The notes below the pieces were generated by a model. The model made no database searches and was not told the origin of the DNA. It worked only from the letters and a program-made list of their open reading frames with translations. This document shows, piece by piece, positions 36,401 to 46,900 of a stretch of DNA of 64,000 nucleotides (position 1 is the first letter of the stretch; each line of letters opens with the position of its first letter). Origin of the DNA: Sphaerolaimus hirsutus (Eukaryota; Nematoda; Chromadorea; Monhysterida; Sphaerolaimidae); NCBI GenBank assembly GCA_964036195.1, contig OZ038452.1, positions 19,045,785 through 19,109,784 on the forward strand, given 5' to 3'. The position numbers were made by a program, and so were the translations under genes.

Positions 36401-39400
36401 ACGGCGTCAGATGTCAGCGCCATATTTCAATTCAATCACTAGTTATTCTAGTGAGCAAGGGAAGAAAAGTACGTTTACTCACGTTTACTTATGAGTAAAG
36501 GTAAAAGAAATTTGCTTTAAATTTCCTGTGCTCAGGTGTTAGTAAAAAATAAGTACTTTACGTTTACGTATACTTTGAAAACAGTTAGGTACTTTTAACA
36601 ACTCTACAGATCTGGCCTATTTCATATGTGACTTGTGGTGGAAAAAGCGCCAGGAGTTTGGCACCAAGCGCCAAAAGCGCCATGGCGCTTTTCCGAACCT
36701 CAGCGCCAAGCGCCAATGGTGCCAGAGCAAAATGGCACCAAACATCAGAAGCGCCATGGCGCTTTTTGCTCGGGCGCTAGAACCAAGTACCGGTGCCAGG
36801 CATTTTATTCCTGGCGCCAGGCAAAACGAGCGCCAAGCGCCAAAACGTCACGGCGCTTTTTATGGTTGTGGCGCTGTAACCTGCTCAAGTGGTAATCCCA
36901 AAAAATGTTGAATACCTTGATAAATGACAGTGGGCTACACATGATATATCCATACAGAGTGTTTTCAGTTTATTTATCTGCCTATGACTGTCCAATTTTC
37001 TGCCAATGGCTCTCATTCGCACACACACACATTACTATGCCTAGCTTAAGAAAGTACAAAGGGTGGAATTTATTGATTCCCCAATTCAACACAGTACAAA
37101 GTATGCCAACTTTTATGGTAGTCCCAGTGATGTCATCCAGTGACATCATTTAAATGAAAAGCATGATGTCACTTTGTGCAAGTATTTATTGAAGTACACA
37201 TGGAGCTAAAATACAGTTATTATACATTTTATTTCAAAGTTAACGGTTGGTAGGAGTGAATCACCATTCAAATTATAGGCTTTGTATACACATTTTACCA
37301 TTTAAATGGAAGATTGTTCTGGAAAGTTATCAACTGTTGACAACTGCTAACAGGTGTTTCACCAGATGTAAAGGTTTTGTATATGCATTTTACCATGAAA
37401 GTGTAGAATGTTCTGGAAAGTTAGTAACAGTTGGCAACTGATGGTGAATCATCAACTGTACATAAGCAGGAATATAAAAGGGCAGAATTTAGCACTGATT
37501 CTCATTATTCTACACTACATTTGAACAAACTTACTAAAGTATTGTGATTATATTGAAACTGCCTTATTGGACTGTACTCTTTGTGAGAGGTCCAATTCTC
37601 CCTTTTTGGCTGGAGAGTCTTCTCTTGGGCATAACCGGGGTCAAGCCAACCTATAACGCTGCCTTGGGCATAACCGGGGTCAAGCTAAAAAAGCGCTGCC
37701 TTGGGCATAACCGGGGTTAAGCCAAGCAGTTTCTACCTGTTTTGAGATCAGTGCATCTCAGTATATTTCATTCCTTTCATTTGTTTACACTTGAATACCA
37801 ACTGTTGAAGTACAAGGGTTTGTTTTTACATCTGTTTGCTTGTTACACAGTTTTTATCACTTTTACCATTTTCTAGTCTCTTTTAAGCATCAAGAACAAG
37901 AATAAACTTTTCAAGTAATTTGCATTGCTTATTTTGTCAACTAAAATAAATAACTTAGTTCCTGTTCTAACCCAAAACAGGTGGCGAGCGATTCTATAAC
38001 TCAATTGATAAGTATAAAGTAAAGTGATTGCAACTAACGAACTGATCAATGCGACCCAAAGAATCAGTAGCAATCGAACTAGGTTCACTTTAATAGGTTT
38101 CTACCCATAAAGTGCCATTTTTACACAATATTTTACCTGCAGAAACTAAGCCATAGTTTTGGCCCACAGAAACCTAGTTCCCCACTTTACAGCGCTAAGC
38201 GCCAATGGCCCATTGCAAAAAAGCTCCAAGCGCCAAAAGCGCCACGGCGCTTTTTCATTTGGCGCTGGCACAGACACCAGCGCCAGACACTTTTTCATCA
38301 CTACATGTGACAATGTACTTTTTACTGGTCGTTTGTGTAAATACTAACCCACTGAGAAATCCTCCCTCTTCTGGGGCAGAAACACATAGAGGATTTTCCC
38401 CTGACGACTTGTATTTAAGCCTATGGATGTACTTTTCTGACACGGATATGGATGTTTTTGTTTTCGGTGCCACGCCAAAACCGACCAATGAAGGAAAGGG
38501 CATGTAGCCAGACCCACCGACTTGTATCTGCAGTTTCGCATGATAATGAATACCGTATTACCTTGAATTATCCCCCCTTGAATTCACCCCCCTCGAATTG
38601 ACCCCTCAAACTGGGCTGGGGAAAAAATACCTCCCCCTGGAAATACCCCCCTCCCGGACTGATGTACATCATGTATGCAATGTAGATGATGTATTTATTA
38701 CTGCTAGTTTGTATTGCAGCCTACACATAAGACTAGTTTGTGCAGCTTTCTACGTTTTAATGTCCAAATATATCCTGTTTGGACACATTTATTACCTGTT
38801 TCGGGTACGAAAATGCCTACTATTTACTACGATCCTTATGAAAATTACTGACGAAATAATAACCCACCCCTCAAAAAATCCACCCTCGAATTAACCCCCC
38901 CTCAATTTTTGCTGGCAAAAAAATAAACCCCATGGGGGTATTTCGAAGTAATACGGTAGGTATTTCGATAATAAGTATTGTACCCAGTCACAGGTAGTGA
39001 TGTGAAAGGCATAGTTGCAAGATCCAATGTATTTTATTTTGAATGTCAGAAATTACGGATACCATATTTCCTCGAAAGACCCCCAGGCCCCAGATTTAAT
39101 TGGGCAGACGCGCCTGAAAAGGGAGGACATGATGGGCGTGTCTGGCAATTCGAGATTTAATTGGACAGGCATGCACTTGCCCGTCCGCCCGCCCCTTTTT
39201 TGGCCCAAAATCGGGCAAAAATTTGTCCAATTAAATTATGGGCCTGGGGTTTTATTAGGTATCTCGTCAAGAAATTTTGGGATTGGGTTAATTCAAGGGG
39301 GGTTATTATCTCATCAGAATTTTTCGTGAAATATAATAGTAAAGAATAGGCTTTTACATATACAAAACTGGTAATAAATGTCACAGAACAGGATATATTT

Positions 39401-42400
39401 GGACATACTGTTAGATGTATACCGTATTTCCTCGAAATACCCCCCTCGAAGTGCCCCCCGTCTCGAAATACAACCCCCCCCCCCCCTCAAAATGGACACT
39501 ATGAAATAATTACCCACCCCCTCGAAATACCCCCCCCCCCAAATTGAGTGTACAGTTAACGTACATGACAAAACTGCGGTTTGTGATTCGGCCAATGCAA
39601 AACACACGTTAAAAACTAGGTATGAATTGTTATGTTAGAACGGTGTTACACACTTACCGTATTTCCTCGAAATACCCCCCCCTCGAAATACCCCCCCCCC
39701 CTCGAAATACCCCCCCCTCAAAATGGACACTATGAACTTATAAACCCCCCCCTCGAAATACCCCCCCCCCCAAATTTAGTGTATAGAGAACGTAAATGAC
39801 AAAGGCTGCCGTTTGTCATCCCGGCAATGCAGAACACACGTTTAAAACGATGACTCTGTTATGTGAGAACAGTGTTTGTACGTCTACACACTTATAAATC
39901 TCTTTAGAGTCTTATAAATGGCGATTTTTGTTGCATTTTTCGACGTCTGCGTACGTTTCAGACGACATCTTAGTACTGGGATTTCAAAAAATTTCTGGCG
40001 AAATAATTAACCCCCCCCCCTCGAAATACCCCCCCCCCTCGTTTAACCCCCCTCAAAATTCTCACTCTGAAAAAATAAACCCCCCGGGGGTATTTCGAGG
40101 AAATACGGTATATAAGTCAATAGACTCTTATATATAGCGGTTATTGTTTCATTTGTCTACGTCTGCGTATGTTACAGACGACAATTTAGTAGTGGAATTT
40201 CAAAAAATTTCTGGCGAAATAAACCCCCCCCTCGAAATACTCCCCTCGTTTAACCCCCCCTCAAAATTCTCACTCTGAAACAATCACCCCCCCCCCCCAG
40301 GGGGTATTTCGAGGAAATACGGTATACCTATTTAAATACAAAAACTAGTTAGTCTATGTGTAGCTGCAATGCAAATTGGCAGCAATTAATAAATACATAA
40401 TGTACCTTGCATAAATGATGGACATTTTTCCAAATGGCGGGAGGAGGTTATTTCGAGGGTGTATTTTTCCTCAGCTCGCCCAGACCTGGGGGTATTTCAA
40501 GGGGTGGTCAATTCAAGAGGGGAATTCGAAGAAACACAGTATTTATACTTTGTTTGTTTACACTTTGAAATTAAACAGTTTTTACCTCACTAAACTGTGC
40601 GAGCAAGCCAGAGAAATCAATCAAATCCACCGACCTGATATCCTAAACTGGGTGCTATGTACGAGAAATACTCCTTGCTCAACACAGTCAGTGTTATTGT
40701 GAGCCCATGGGTTGGGCCGGTCGCAGGGTATACGGGCATAGTGTTGTAAAATGTGTGACATAGCCCGTAGTTCGTGTTTGTCCACGTCAGGATGTGAGTT
40801 GAGTTACATTTCACGCCAGCAAATTTGCAAGAGATTAGAATATCATTGAGCGTATAGGAGACGTTTTCTAAAGGAACCTGCGCGCGGACAAAGCGTTTAC
40901 AGTAGACGACGTGAACCGGTGGTATAAACACCTTCCCGGTCAAGTAAGCCACCCATTTTTTTTATTTCACTTCGGAGGCTATATCTCGGGCTATGGTGGG
41001 GTTATAGATCTGAAACTTTGTGAATATATAGTTGTAACATCCCTCTACTCTGCATCAATGGCGGGAGGCATGGCGACCAACTACAGGGTGGGTCGCCCTA
41101 TATGCAACAATTTTTTCAAAAATTTATACACAACGGCACAAACTGTAGTGGGTCGACGGGAGCTGCTCCACTGGCGTATAGTAGGGGTGGGTGTTGGCAA
41201 GATACCCCAAAAATTTTACCTTTCTACCACCCTCGCAACTGGAGATACAGCCCCTTTAGTGTTACTAATCAAGTGAGTGGTGTACTTGTTTGGGACACTG
41301 AAAACACCGCAAAAAATTGTTGCATATAGGGCGACCCACCCTGTAATTAGTCGCCATGCCGCCCCCCATTGGTGCAGAGTAGAGGGATGTTACAACTATA
41401 TATTCACAAAGTTTCAGCTCTATAACCCCACCATAGCACGAGATATAGCTTCCGAAGAGAAATAAAAAAATGGGTGGCTTACTTGACCGGGAAGGTGTTT
41501 ACAATGCAAGGATTTAAAGATGGTTCCGAATTTTCTTTTTCACGTTTGACACAATTACTTGTAATTTACGTACCCGTTATTAAGTGCCCAAGTTACGTTA
41601 CCATTACCTGTATGTAGCACAATTACCAATTACCCGTTATCAAGTGCCCGTGAATGGAACACTCAATTGAAAAATCAGTGACGAGCCCCTCGAAATACCC
41701 CCTCACAATACCCCCCTCGAAATACCCCCTCCAAATTGATGAAAAGATGACTGTGCTACGTTAAAACAGGGTTTATACCATCTAAGTACATACTTTTTAA
41801 GTATTATACATGGCGGTTACTGTTGCAGTTTTATACGCTTGCGTACAAACATCGAATCAGTACTGGAAGTTGAAGAAATTCTGGCGAAATAGAGACCCAC
41901 CTCGAAATACCGAGAGTTGTTGAAAGTACCGAACTTTTTCAAAAGTAAACGTAAATGTAGTATTTATTTTTTACTTACATGTGCGTACAGAAAACGTAAA
42001 GTATTTATTTTTTACTTTTACTCATGAGTAAACGTGAGTAAATTACTTTTGTCCCCGGAAAACGTAAAAGTGGGTACTTTTGAGAAATTTTGCCTCAATA
42101 TTTGCTCAAAATCACTATTTTTTGAACTTTTTCACCATCAAATTCACTAGTTTGATATTGTGTTTTTGCCTTTTTTATGCTATATTGGATATTTAGTCCA
42201 TATTTTAAGTTTTTCTTTTCCTTTGGTTCCTTTATGCCCTGAAAAGGCCTATTAAAAAACCTGTTTGAAATATTTTTTCTGTACTCGCGTACTTTCAAAA
42301 GTACGCGAGTAAGTGAGTACCGGTATTTTTTCGGGAAGAAACGTATTTACGCAGTACTCGAGCATCCGTATTTGTCGAGTAAACGTAAATACGTTTTAAC

Positions 42401-43332
42401 AACTATGGAAATACCCCCTCGTTTAACCCCCCTCAAAATTTCCACTATGAATGAATAAACCCCCGGGGGTAATTCGAGGAAATACGGTACATCAAAAGTT
42501 AACTAATGCAAATTAATGCGTAAGTAAGTGTGATAGTAAGGGCTAATATTTAGGGGGCGTATTCAATCGCAAACGGACCTGCTTTTTGTAAAGTTCAAAC
42601 ATTAACAGATGGTCAAGTTTGTGCAAATTTCCGGCCAATTGTCCCGCAGAAACTGATTGGCCGTGTTGTACAATGGAGTCCAAAATCTGAATTGAAACTC
42701 GGACGTCGCCAGTTGCAACTTGTCCAAAGTATGTTTTATCATAGGTATAATAAATAAATTAAGAATCACGCTACCTTCTTCGGCGCCTTTGTTTTCATCA
42801 TGGGATTTTTGTTGCAAAACGTCACCGCTGGGAATGTTGTCTCACGCTCACCGAAAAAGACAATATTCATGCTTGTTACTGTCTTAAATTGCAGAAAGGT
42901 TTCTACAATATTTTTCATAGCATAAAGGAATAAGATGTAAGCGATGGCTCGCATAAGAAGCACTGCTGCTGTCTTCCAAATTGAACTGGGGCCAGTTCCG
43001 CAAGTGGAGAAGTGAGAAGTGAAATGGCAAAAGCGACGTGAAATGGCAAATAGGTGAAGTGATATGGCAAAAGCGAAGTGAAATGGCAAAAGCGAAGTGA
43101 ATTGAAAAGCGAAGTGAAATTGCAGATAGGTGAAATGTAATGGCAAAAGCGAAGTGAAATGGCAAAAGCGAAGTGAATTGAGAAGTAAAATGGCAAAAGC
43201 GGAGAGAAATTACTTTCTTTTTTTTACTTCGCTTTTGCCAATTTACTTCTTACTTCTCCATTTGCGGAACTGGCACCTGTAAGCTCCCTGCAGCTTCCTT
43301 GTAAGCTCCCTGCAAATCTGCCGAAGTTCCAT
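30487..43332 (-). CDS. DEG/ENaC-family sodium channel subunit, about ten exons
   Basis: Exons on the minus strand are 43332-43277, 42985-42775, 42718-about 42607, 40877-40635, 38527-38349, 36026-35894, 32666-32604, 31871-31794, 31683-31624 and 30675-30487 (TGA). The first membrane helix follows IWKTAAVLLMRAIAY. It is followed by FPAVTFCNKNP, the FPAVTxCN motif after TM1 in DEG/ENaC channels. The extracellular part has LNDILISCKFAG-KC, TNYGLCHTF and GPTHGLTITL, then SVEGCSYDW, KCDCMQ and CLPECNQVSYE. The end has VYYKDL, then SSLGGMLGMITGLSLLGVAEF, the GxS-bearing TM2. Such subunits form trimeric, amiloride-sensitive cation channels in the plasma membrane. The N-terminal His-Gly gating motif seems to read Gln-Gly. 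Exon 3's donor phase does not fit exon 4, so an exon is probably missed there. Exon 8 is closed at a GTGGAT donor; a longer reading would break frame. The first exon is the least certain. Confidence 0.87.
30900..31540. mobile_element. Element with AGTTGTT...AACAACT ends and ACGTTTAC arms
   Basis: It begins near ATAGTTGTTCAAACG and ends near ACGTTTAACAACTCT, with inner repeats of TTTACG and GTTTACTC. Same family as 41912-42407 and 58958-59469; a short copy lies near 36450-36603. No clear duplication here. Confidence 0.6.
31916..32251. mobile_element. TACCGTATTTCTTCTAATA inverted-repeat element
   Basis: Inverted ends TACCGTATTTCTTCTAATA and TATTAGAAGAAATACGGTA. The interior repeats CTCCAATAGAACGGCA. 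It lies in a channel-gene intron. A variant of the TACCGTATTTCC family lacking poly-C. Confidence 0.7.
32803..33052. mobile_element. MITE with GTGGACACACAAGCTA ends
   Basis: The left end ACACACAAGCTAATTTTCAT continues through GGTTCCAATTTGAAA. The right end is its imperfect complement, and the centre carries ACTGTTACTACTGTTAAGG. It lies in a channel-gene intron. Confidence 0.6.
33360..34050 (+). repeat. 30-bp minisatellite, left block
   Basis: About 23 units of a 30-bp repeat (GAGTTTACAGGAGTTTACAA plus ATTAGGGGCT) run head to tail in a channel-gene intron. Each unit is itself two near copies of GAGTTTACAG. Because 30 is a multiple of three, open frames reading EFTGVYKLGA recur, but they are not genes. 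Confidence 0.85.
34051..34422. mobile_element. Element inserted into the minisatellite
   Basis: It starts CAAGGACATTCACAGGGGGG and ends CAAAATCCTGTGTACATCCC followed by TG, with C and G runs inside both ends, like 47248-47680. The flanks TTTACGGG and TTTACAGG match at 7 of 8 positions, though both are also array sequence. Confidence 0.6.
34423..34800 (+). repeat. 30-bp minisatellite, right block
   Basis: About 12 further units of the same GAGTTTACRGGAGTTTACAA repeat continue after the insertion, with more divergence at the right edge. Confidence 0.8.
35311..35584. mobile_element. MITE with ACTAGCAGGATTCTCTC ends
   Basis: The two ends are complementary over about 100 bases (ACTAGCAGGATTCTCTC, then GGTTGGGTTTT, AACACAAAAAGAACA). 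No ORF. Lies in a channel-gene intron. Confidence 0.68.
36041..36228. mobile_element. GGCGCC-armed TAGTGATG element
   Basis: Ends TAGTGATGTGAAAAGCGCC and complement (CTTTTACATCACTA). The flanks carry ATGACATG and ATGACGTG, an imperfect duplication. It starts 15 bases upstream of channel exon 6. Two related fragments follow at about 36258-36440 and 36640-36880. Confidence 0.72.
36906..37979 (+). mobile_element. Candidate retrotransposon LTR (solo or 5' remnant)
   Basis: A 1074-bp block starts TGTTG and ends ACA. It contains TATAAAAG (about 37473), a duplicated 110-bp segment upstream of it (about 37253-37447), and three copies of TTGGGCATAACCGGGGT downstream (about 37624-37720). TGGCGAGCGATTCTATAA follows at 37982, placed like a tRNA primer-binding site. 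No gag or pol frame follows, and I found no second LTR or target duplication. Confidence 0.4.
38195..38305. mobile_element. Truncated GGCGCC-type element
   Basis: Contains GCGCCAAAAGCGCCACGGCG and ends GACACTTTTTCATCACTA, the right end of the TAGTGATG family. The left end is missing. Confidence 0.55.
38551..38958. mobile_element. TACCGTATT-type element beside channel exon 5
   Basis: Inverted ends TACCGTATTACCTTGAATTA and TTTCGAAGTAATACGGTA, with CCCCC-rich subterminal tracts. Its left end lies about 20 bases upstream of the exon 5 acceptor. Confidence 0.65.
39421..40323. repeat. Cluster of three nested or adjacent TACCGTATTTCCTCG elements
   Basis: Left ends (ACCGTATTTCCTCGAAATA) start near 39421 and 39657. 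Right ends (GAGGAAATACGGTA) finish near 40109 and 40323. Long C runs and the CGTCTGCGTACGTTTCAGAC segment are repeated. In the channel-gene intron between exons 4 and 5. Confidence 0.7.
40927..41499. mobile_element. Foldback element with TA duplication and AACACCTTCCCGG ends
   Basis: Inverted arms of about 180 bases start AACACCTTCCCGGTCAAGTA and are flanked by TA on both sides, as expected for Tc1/mariner-type insertion. Arms share ATATATAGTTGTAACATCCC and the GGCATGGCGAC region. No transposase frame. Confidence 0.7.
41912..42407. mobile_element. hAT-like element, AGTTGTT ends, TSD GAAATACC
   Basis: Starts GAGAGTTGTTGAAAG and ends GTTTTAACAACTATG, flanked by exact GAAATACC (41904-41911, 42408-42415). 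It inserted into the CGAAATACCCCC portion of a TACCGTATTTCC-type element. The centre resembles 22310-22510. Confidence 0.75.
43012..43200. repeat. AAGCGAAGTGAAATGGCAAA tandem repeat
   Basis: Eight or so irregular copies of AAGTGAAATGGCAAAAGCG fill intron 1 of the channel gene; an inverted copy (CTTCGCTTTTGCC) follows at about 43227-43240. Confidence 0.75.
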
Positions 43333-43945
43333 CGGGTGGATTTTTTATAATACTAAGATGGAGGCGCCTGCAATCGCTGCTGTGCTGCTTACCCTCGCAC
43401 AAAATGAAATCCAGCGGGAAATTTTCAACTTTTTATAGCCGTTCTATGTGTGAATGCGGACAAAAAGCGTTTTAAAAGGGTGTAACACGTTTTAACCATG
43501 GAATTTTACCAATGTGGCATGACATGGTTTGCCCAGTTTCATATTTCCACCCCACCCTGACATCCCGTAGAGTCATGTTTCATACAAAAAGTTGATTAAG
43601 CTGTGATACAGCATGACAGCATTTGTGTCAACATGACAACACAGTAAAGATGCCTATTACTCCAATTGTTTGCGTAAAAGCCCACTTTCGAAATTGCTAT
43701 CAAAATAAATAAAATACCTAGGCCAAAAGAGGCCAAAAAAGGTAAATAGGAATATAACAATGTATATACACGAAAATGGCTGTTATGAAGGTTAAAATTG
43801 GCAAAATGGAGCAAATTTTGGGGCTTTCACTCTCGCTCGTACAATACGCATCCGGTAACTTGGACGTTGTCCAAGTTGCTATAAATGACCCGTCATTGTG
43901 TACGAGTGATGTATTGACAAAATTAAATATAGAAAATTCGAAAAA
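43333..43945. promoter_or_regulatory. Shared upstream region of the channel gene and SART3
   Basis: About 610 bases separate the divergent start codons, so regulatory elements of both must lie here. 43700-43905 is a copy of the dispersed repeat seen at 29505-29700, and includes GGTAACTTGGACGT with CCAAGTTGC as an inverted pair and TATAAATG at about 43889. No defined promoter motif is proven. Confidence 0.35.
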
Positions 43946-46900
43946 ATGTCTACTGGACCGGAAACGATGGAGGCTGACGGTAGCCCTGATGACGATGACC
44001 ACAGTTCGAATGCCGATTCGATTGGGGATGAAGTTGATATGATTGACGACGAGCAAATCTCTGTGCTGAGGAAATCGGTAAAATTCTGATATGAATAATC
44101 ATGATTTGTTTCTAATTTGGCACTGTTTCAGATCTACGAATAGGCGGGGTTTCACAGTCGTTTTGCTCGTGAGCTCGCATTGTTGAAGCTTAAAACAAAA
44201 TCTTTGAATTATTTTTAAAACATGGTCATTATAAAACGTTTTTTCCACCTTTAGTGTCTATAATTCTATTATATAGTTATATAATCGTGATCTGAAGTCC
44301 TTTTTTTGACAAATTCAGATCGCGGCAAATCCGTTCGACTACCAATCGCACGTGTCATTGATCAAAGGGCTACGCGCCAGGGGCGATTTGGACGAGTTGC
44401 GGCAGGCCCGGCAAGCCATGCGGCTGGTGTACCCCCTCACGCCATCCCTGTGGCTCCAATGGATTCAGTTGGTTGGGGGCGGGGGCGTGTCCGTTTTTGG
44501 TCGATTTTAATGTTTGACGAAAACTTTGTGCTGCTATTGTGCATTCTGAATTGATTTATCATTTACAGAATGTTTGCATTTCATTTTGACAAACCAATAC
44601 GATGTCAAAACTATACGAATTTCGATCTATTCTTGATCCTGAAGTCAATCCTTTGGATTGCTCAAATGAATACGATCAACAAAATTTTGTTTGTATTACG
44701 TTCGTACCAAAAACCATGATTGACCAAAAACAAAAAAAAACATTGAAACTAAGCAGTCCTCCTTTATAGGAAACAATATTTCGGTGTGTTTGGGTGCGTT
44801 GTGGACAAACGTCCTCAACTTTCGTTTTCCCATCACTCACTGTATTTTGATCACCTATCTTCCATTGAAATCCCATTCCATAGAGACGAAAAGAGCCTCG
44901 AAGATGACAGCGATATCGACTTGCACGAACTGTTCGAATCCGCAGTGCTCGACTATGTGTCCGTGGAATTGTGGCTGGAATACGCCCAGTGGGGAATTGG
45001 CAGGGGTGATGTGCAATTGACCAGACAAGTCAGGTTTATGGTTGAAAAATAAAAATCAATTTTTAAAGCTTGATTTTTGAAAGGAAATCGATTTTTAAAA
45101 TTACGATTAGAATCAGAATTGTGGCACAAATCTTATGTCTAGTGTGGACATGCAATCGGTGTAGAGCCATGTGCTAGCAATAAAAACTGATTTCTGCCAG
45201 AAAATCCATTTTATATTGACTCGTTTGTATCCCCTTTGATTGAATGTTCGTGGCTTCATCGATTGAAATTCGACATAGCGTTTCAAAGCTTCAAAGAAAA
45301 TGTTGGTCATCGAGAGAGTTTTTCAAACTTCAGAAGTATGCGGCAGTAGATTAGCGGTATCTCTGTGAAATCGCTGCAACAGTTTCAAATTGTCATGGTC
45401 ACCCGTCGCAGATTTTCGAGCGTGCGCTCGGCTCTTGCGGTTTGCATCTTCGCAAGGGCGCCTTATTGTGGGATTGTTACCGCCTGTTCGAGATGCAAGT
45501 ACTCAACGCTACATCGGTGCGCCGATTTTTCCTGTTTTTTTTTTGTGCGATTTTCTGTTTATTTTACTCAATGATGATCCCGGCTCATTTAGGAAGGAGA
45601 TAAGGAAGCCTATGCTGAGCAGCGAAATCGCGTCGATTCGCTATATCGCAGACAACTGAGATTGCCTTTGGAGGGCATTGATGAAGCGCACCAGGAGTAC
45701 CAGCAATTTTGCAATGGTATGTGTGCTTCCGTTGGCGGATATTTTCTACTACACCTCTCCTGCTTTTTGATGGAAGTTTTTTACGATTCAATCAGGTGCC
45801 TAACGTGGCTGGAACTTAAAAATCTTACATATCTTATTGGAATCTTACTTTAAAAAGTTCTTAAAAAATCTTGAAAGAACGACCTAAAAAACTCAATTTC
45901 TTGTGCAAACTTCACAGGAACGGTTGATGCATCGGTCACCAATGAATTTGTCAAAGCCACTGGCAGGTTGCCAGCTTTACAAAAACTCGAAGACGCGCTC
46001 TACGACATAGTAGAACAGAAGGACAAGGATGAGAAAGCCTTGCTACTTGCCCACAGGGATATTATTAGACACGAGGTTCGGCACGATTTCTATTTTCAGT
46101 GAAAATTCTTACTGGTATAACGGGATGTAATCGCAGAAAACGGTGTCCAAAGACCCTGGTCGGATACAATTCGCTTTTGAACGTGCTGTGTGCGATTGTC
46201 CGCTGGATGAACGGCTTTGGATAGATTTTATCAATTTTGCTTTGTATGACCTCTCAGTAACTGACGTTGGTTTGGTATTTTCGGATTTGTAGCGCGAACC
46301 TCGTGTTTTTGTTTTCATTTTGGCCGGAGATTTTTTAATTTAAAAAAATTTGACTTTAAAAAGTCGAGGATCGGGACTGGGACCTTACTCACATGTCATG
46401 TGCAATTTTTGCGCGTAAGCACGCAATTTCACATAAAATTGACATTGGTGGTAGTTTTCGGTTTTCTGGCATTTTTTTGTCAAGTTTCCATTTCGGCTTA
46501 CATGACAAACTTTTACTTTTTGTCCATAAAACCTATTTTACGCGATTTTTCCTAAGCTTAACTTCACTATATATTTAGTGACTCCCTTCTCAGGTAGCTT
46601 ACGCTGTGTCAACGCGTGCGGTGCGAAATGTTTATTGGGCTGCAGAAGTTTGGCGCCGGTGTCTACTCGTCGCTGAAAAACATGGGCACAAATTGGTTCA
46701 ATTGGAGCAGCTTTTTCAAAAGGTGTTTTTTTCGGGGGGCTTAAGTTTCGCAGATCTTTACAATTTGGACTTTTTTATTTTACATGATCGCGCTTTCTGT
46801 GGAATTGGTGAGAACGGTATTATCATTTTATTAGTATGAGTGAGAATCGGGAGAAAGGGGATTTTGAACCGTTTTGTATTTTTTTGAAACTAACATCGAA

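Noticed and set aside
37873..38088. Hydrophobic ORF that could pass for a transmembrane exon of the channel gene
   Set aside because: It lies beside the candidate LTR, has no DEG/ENaC motif, and is not needed: exons 5 and 6 join in phase without it.
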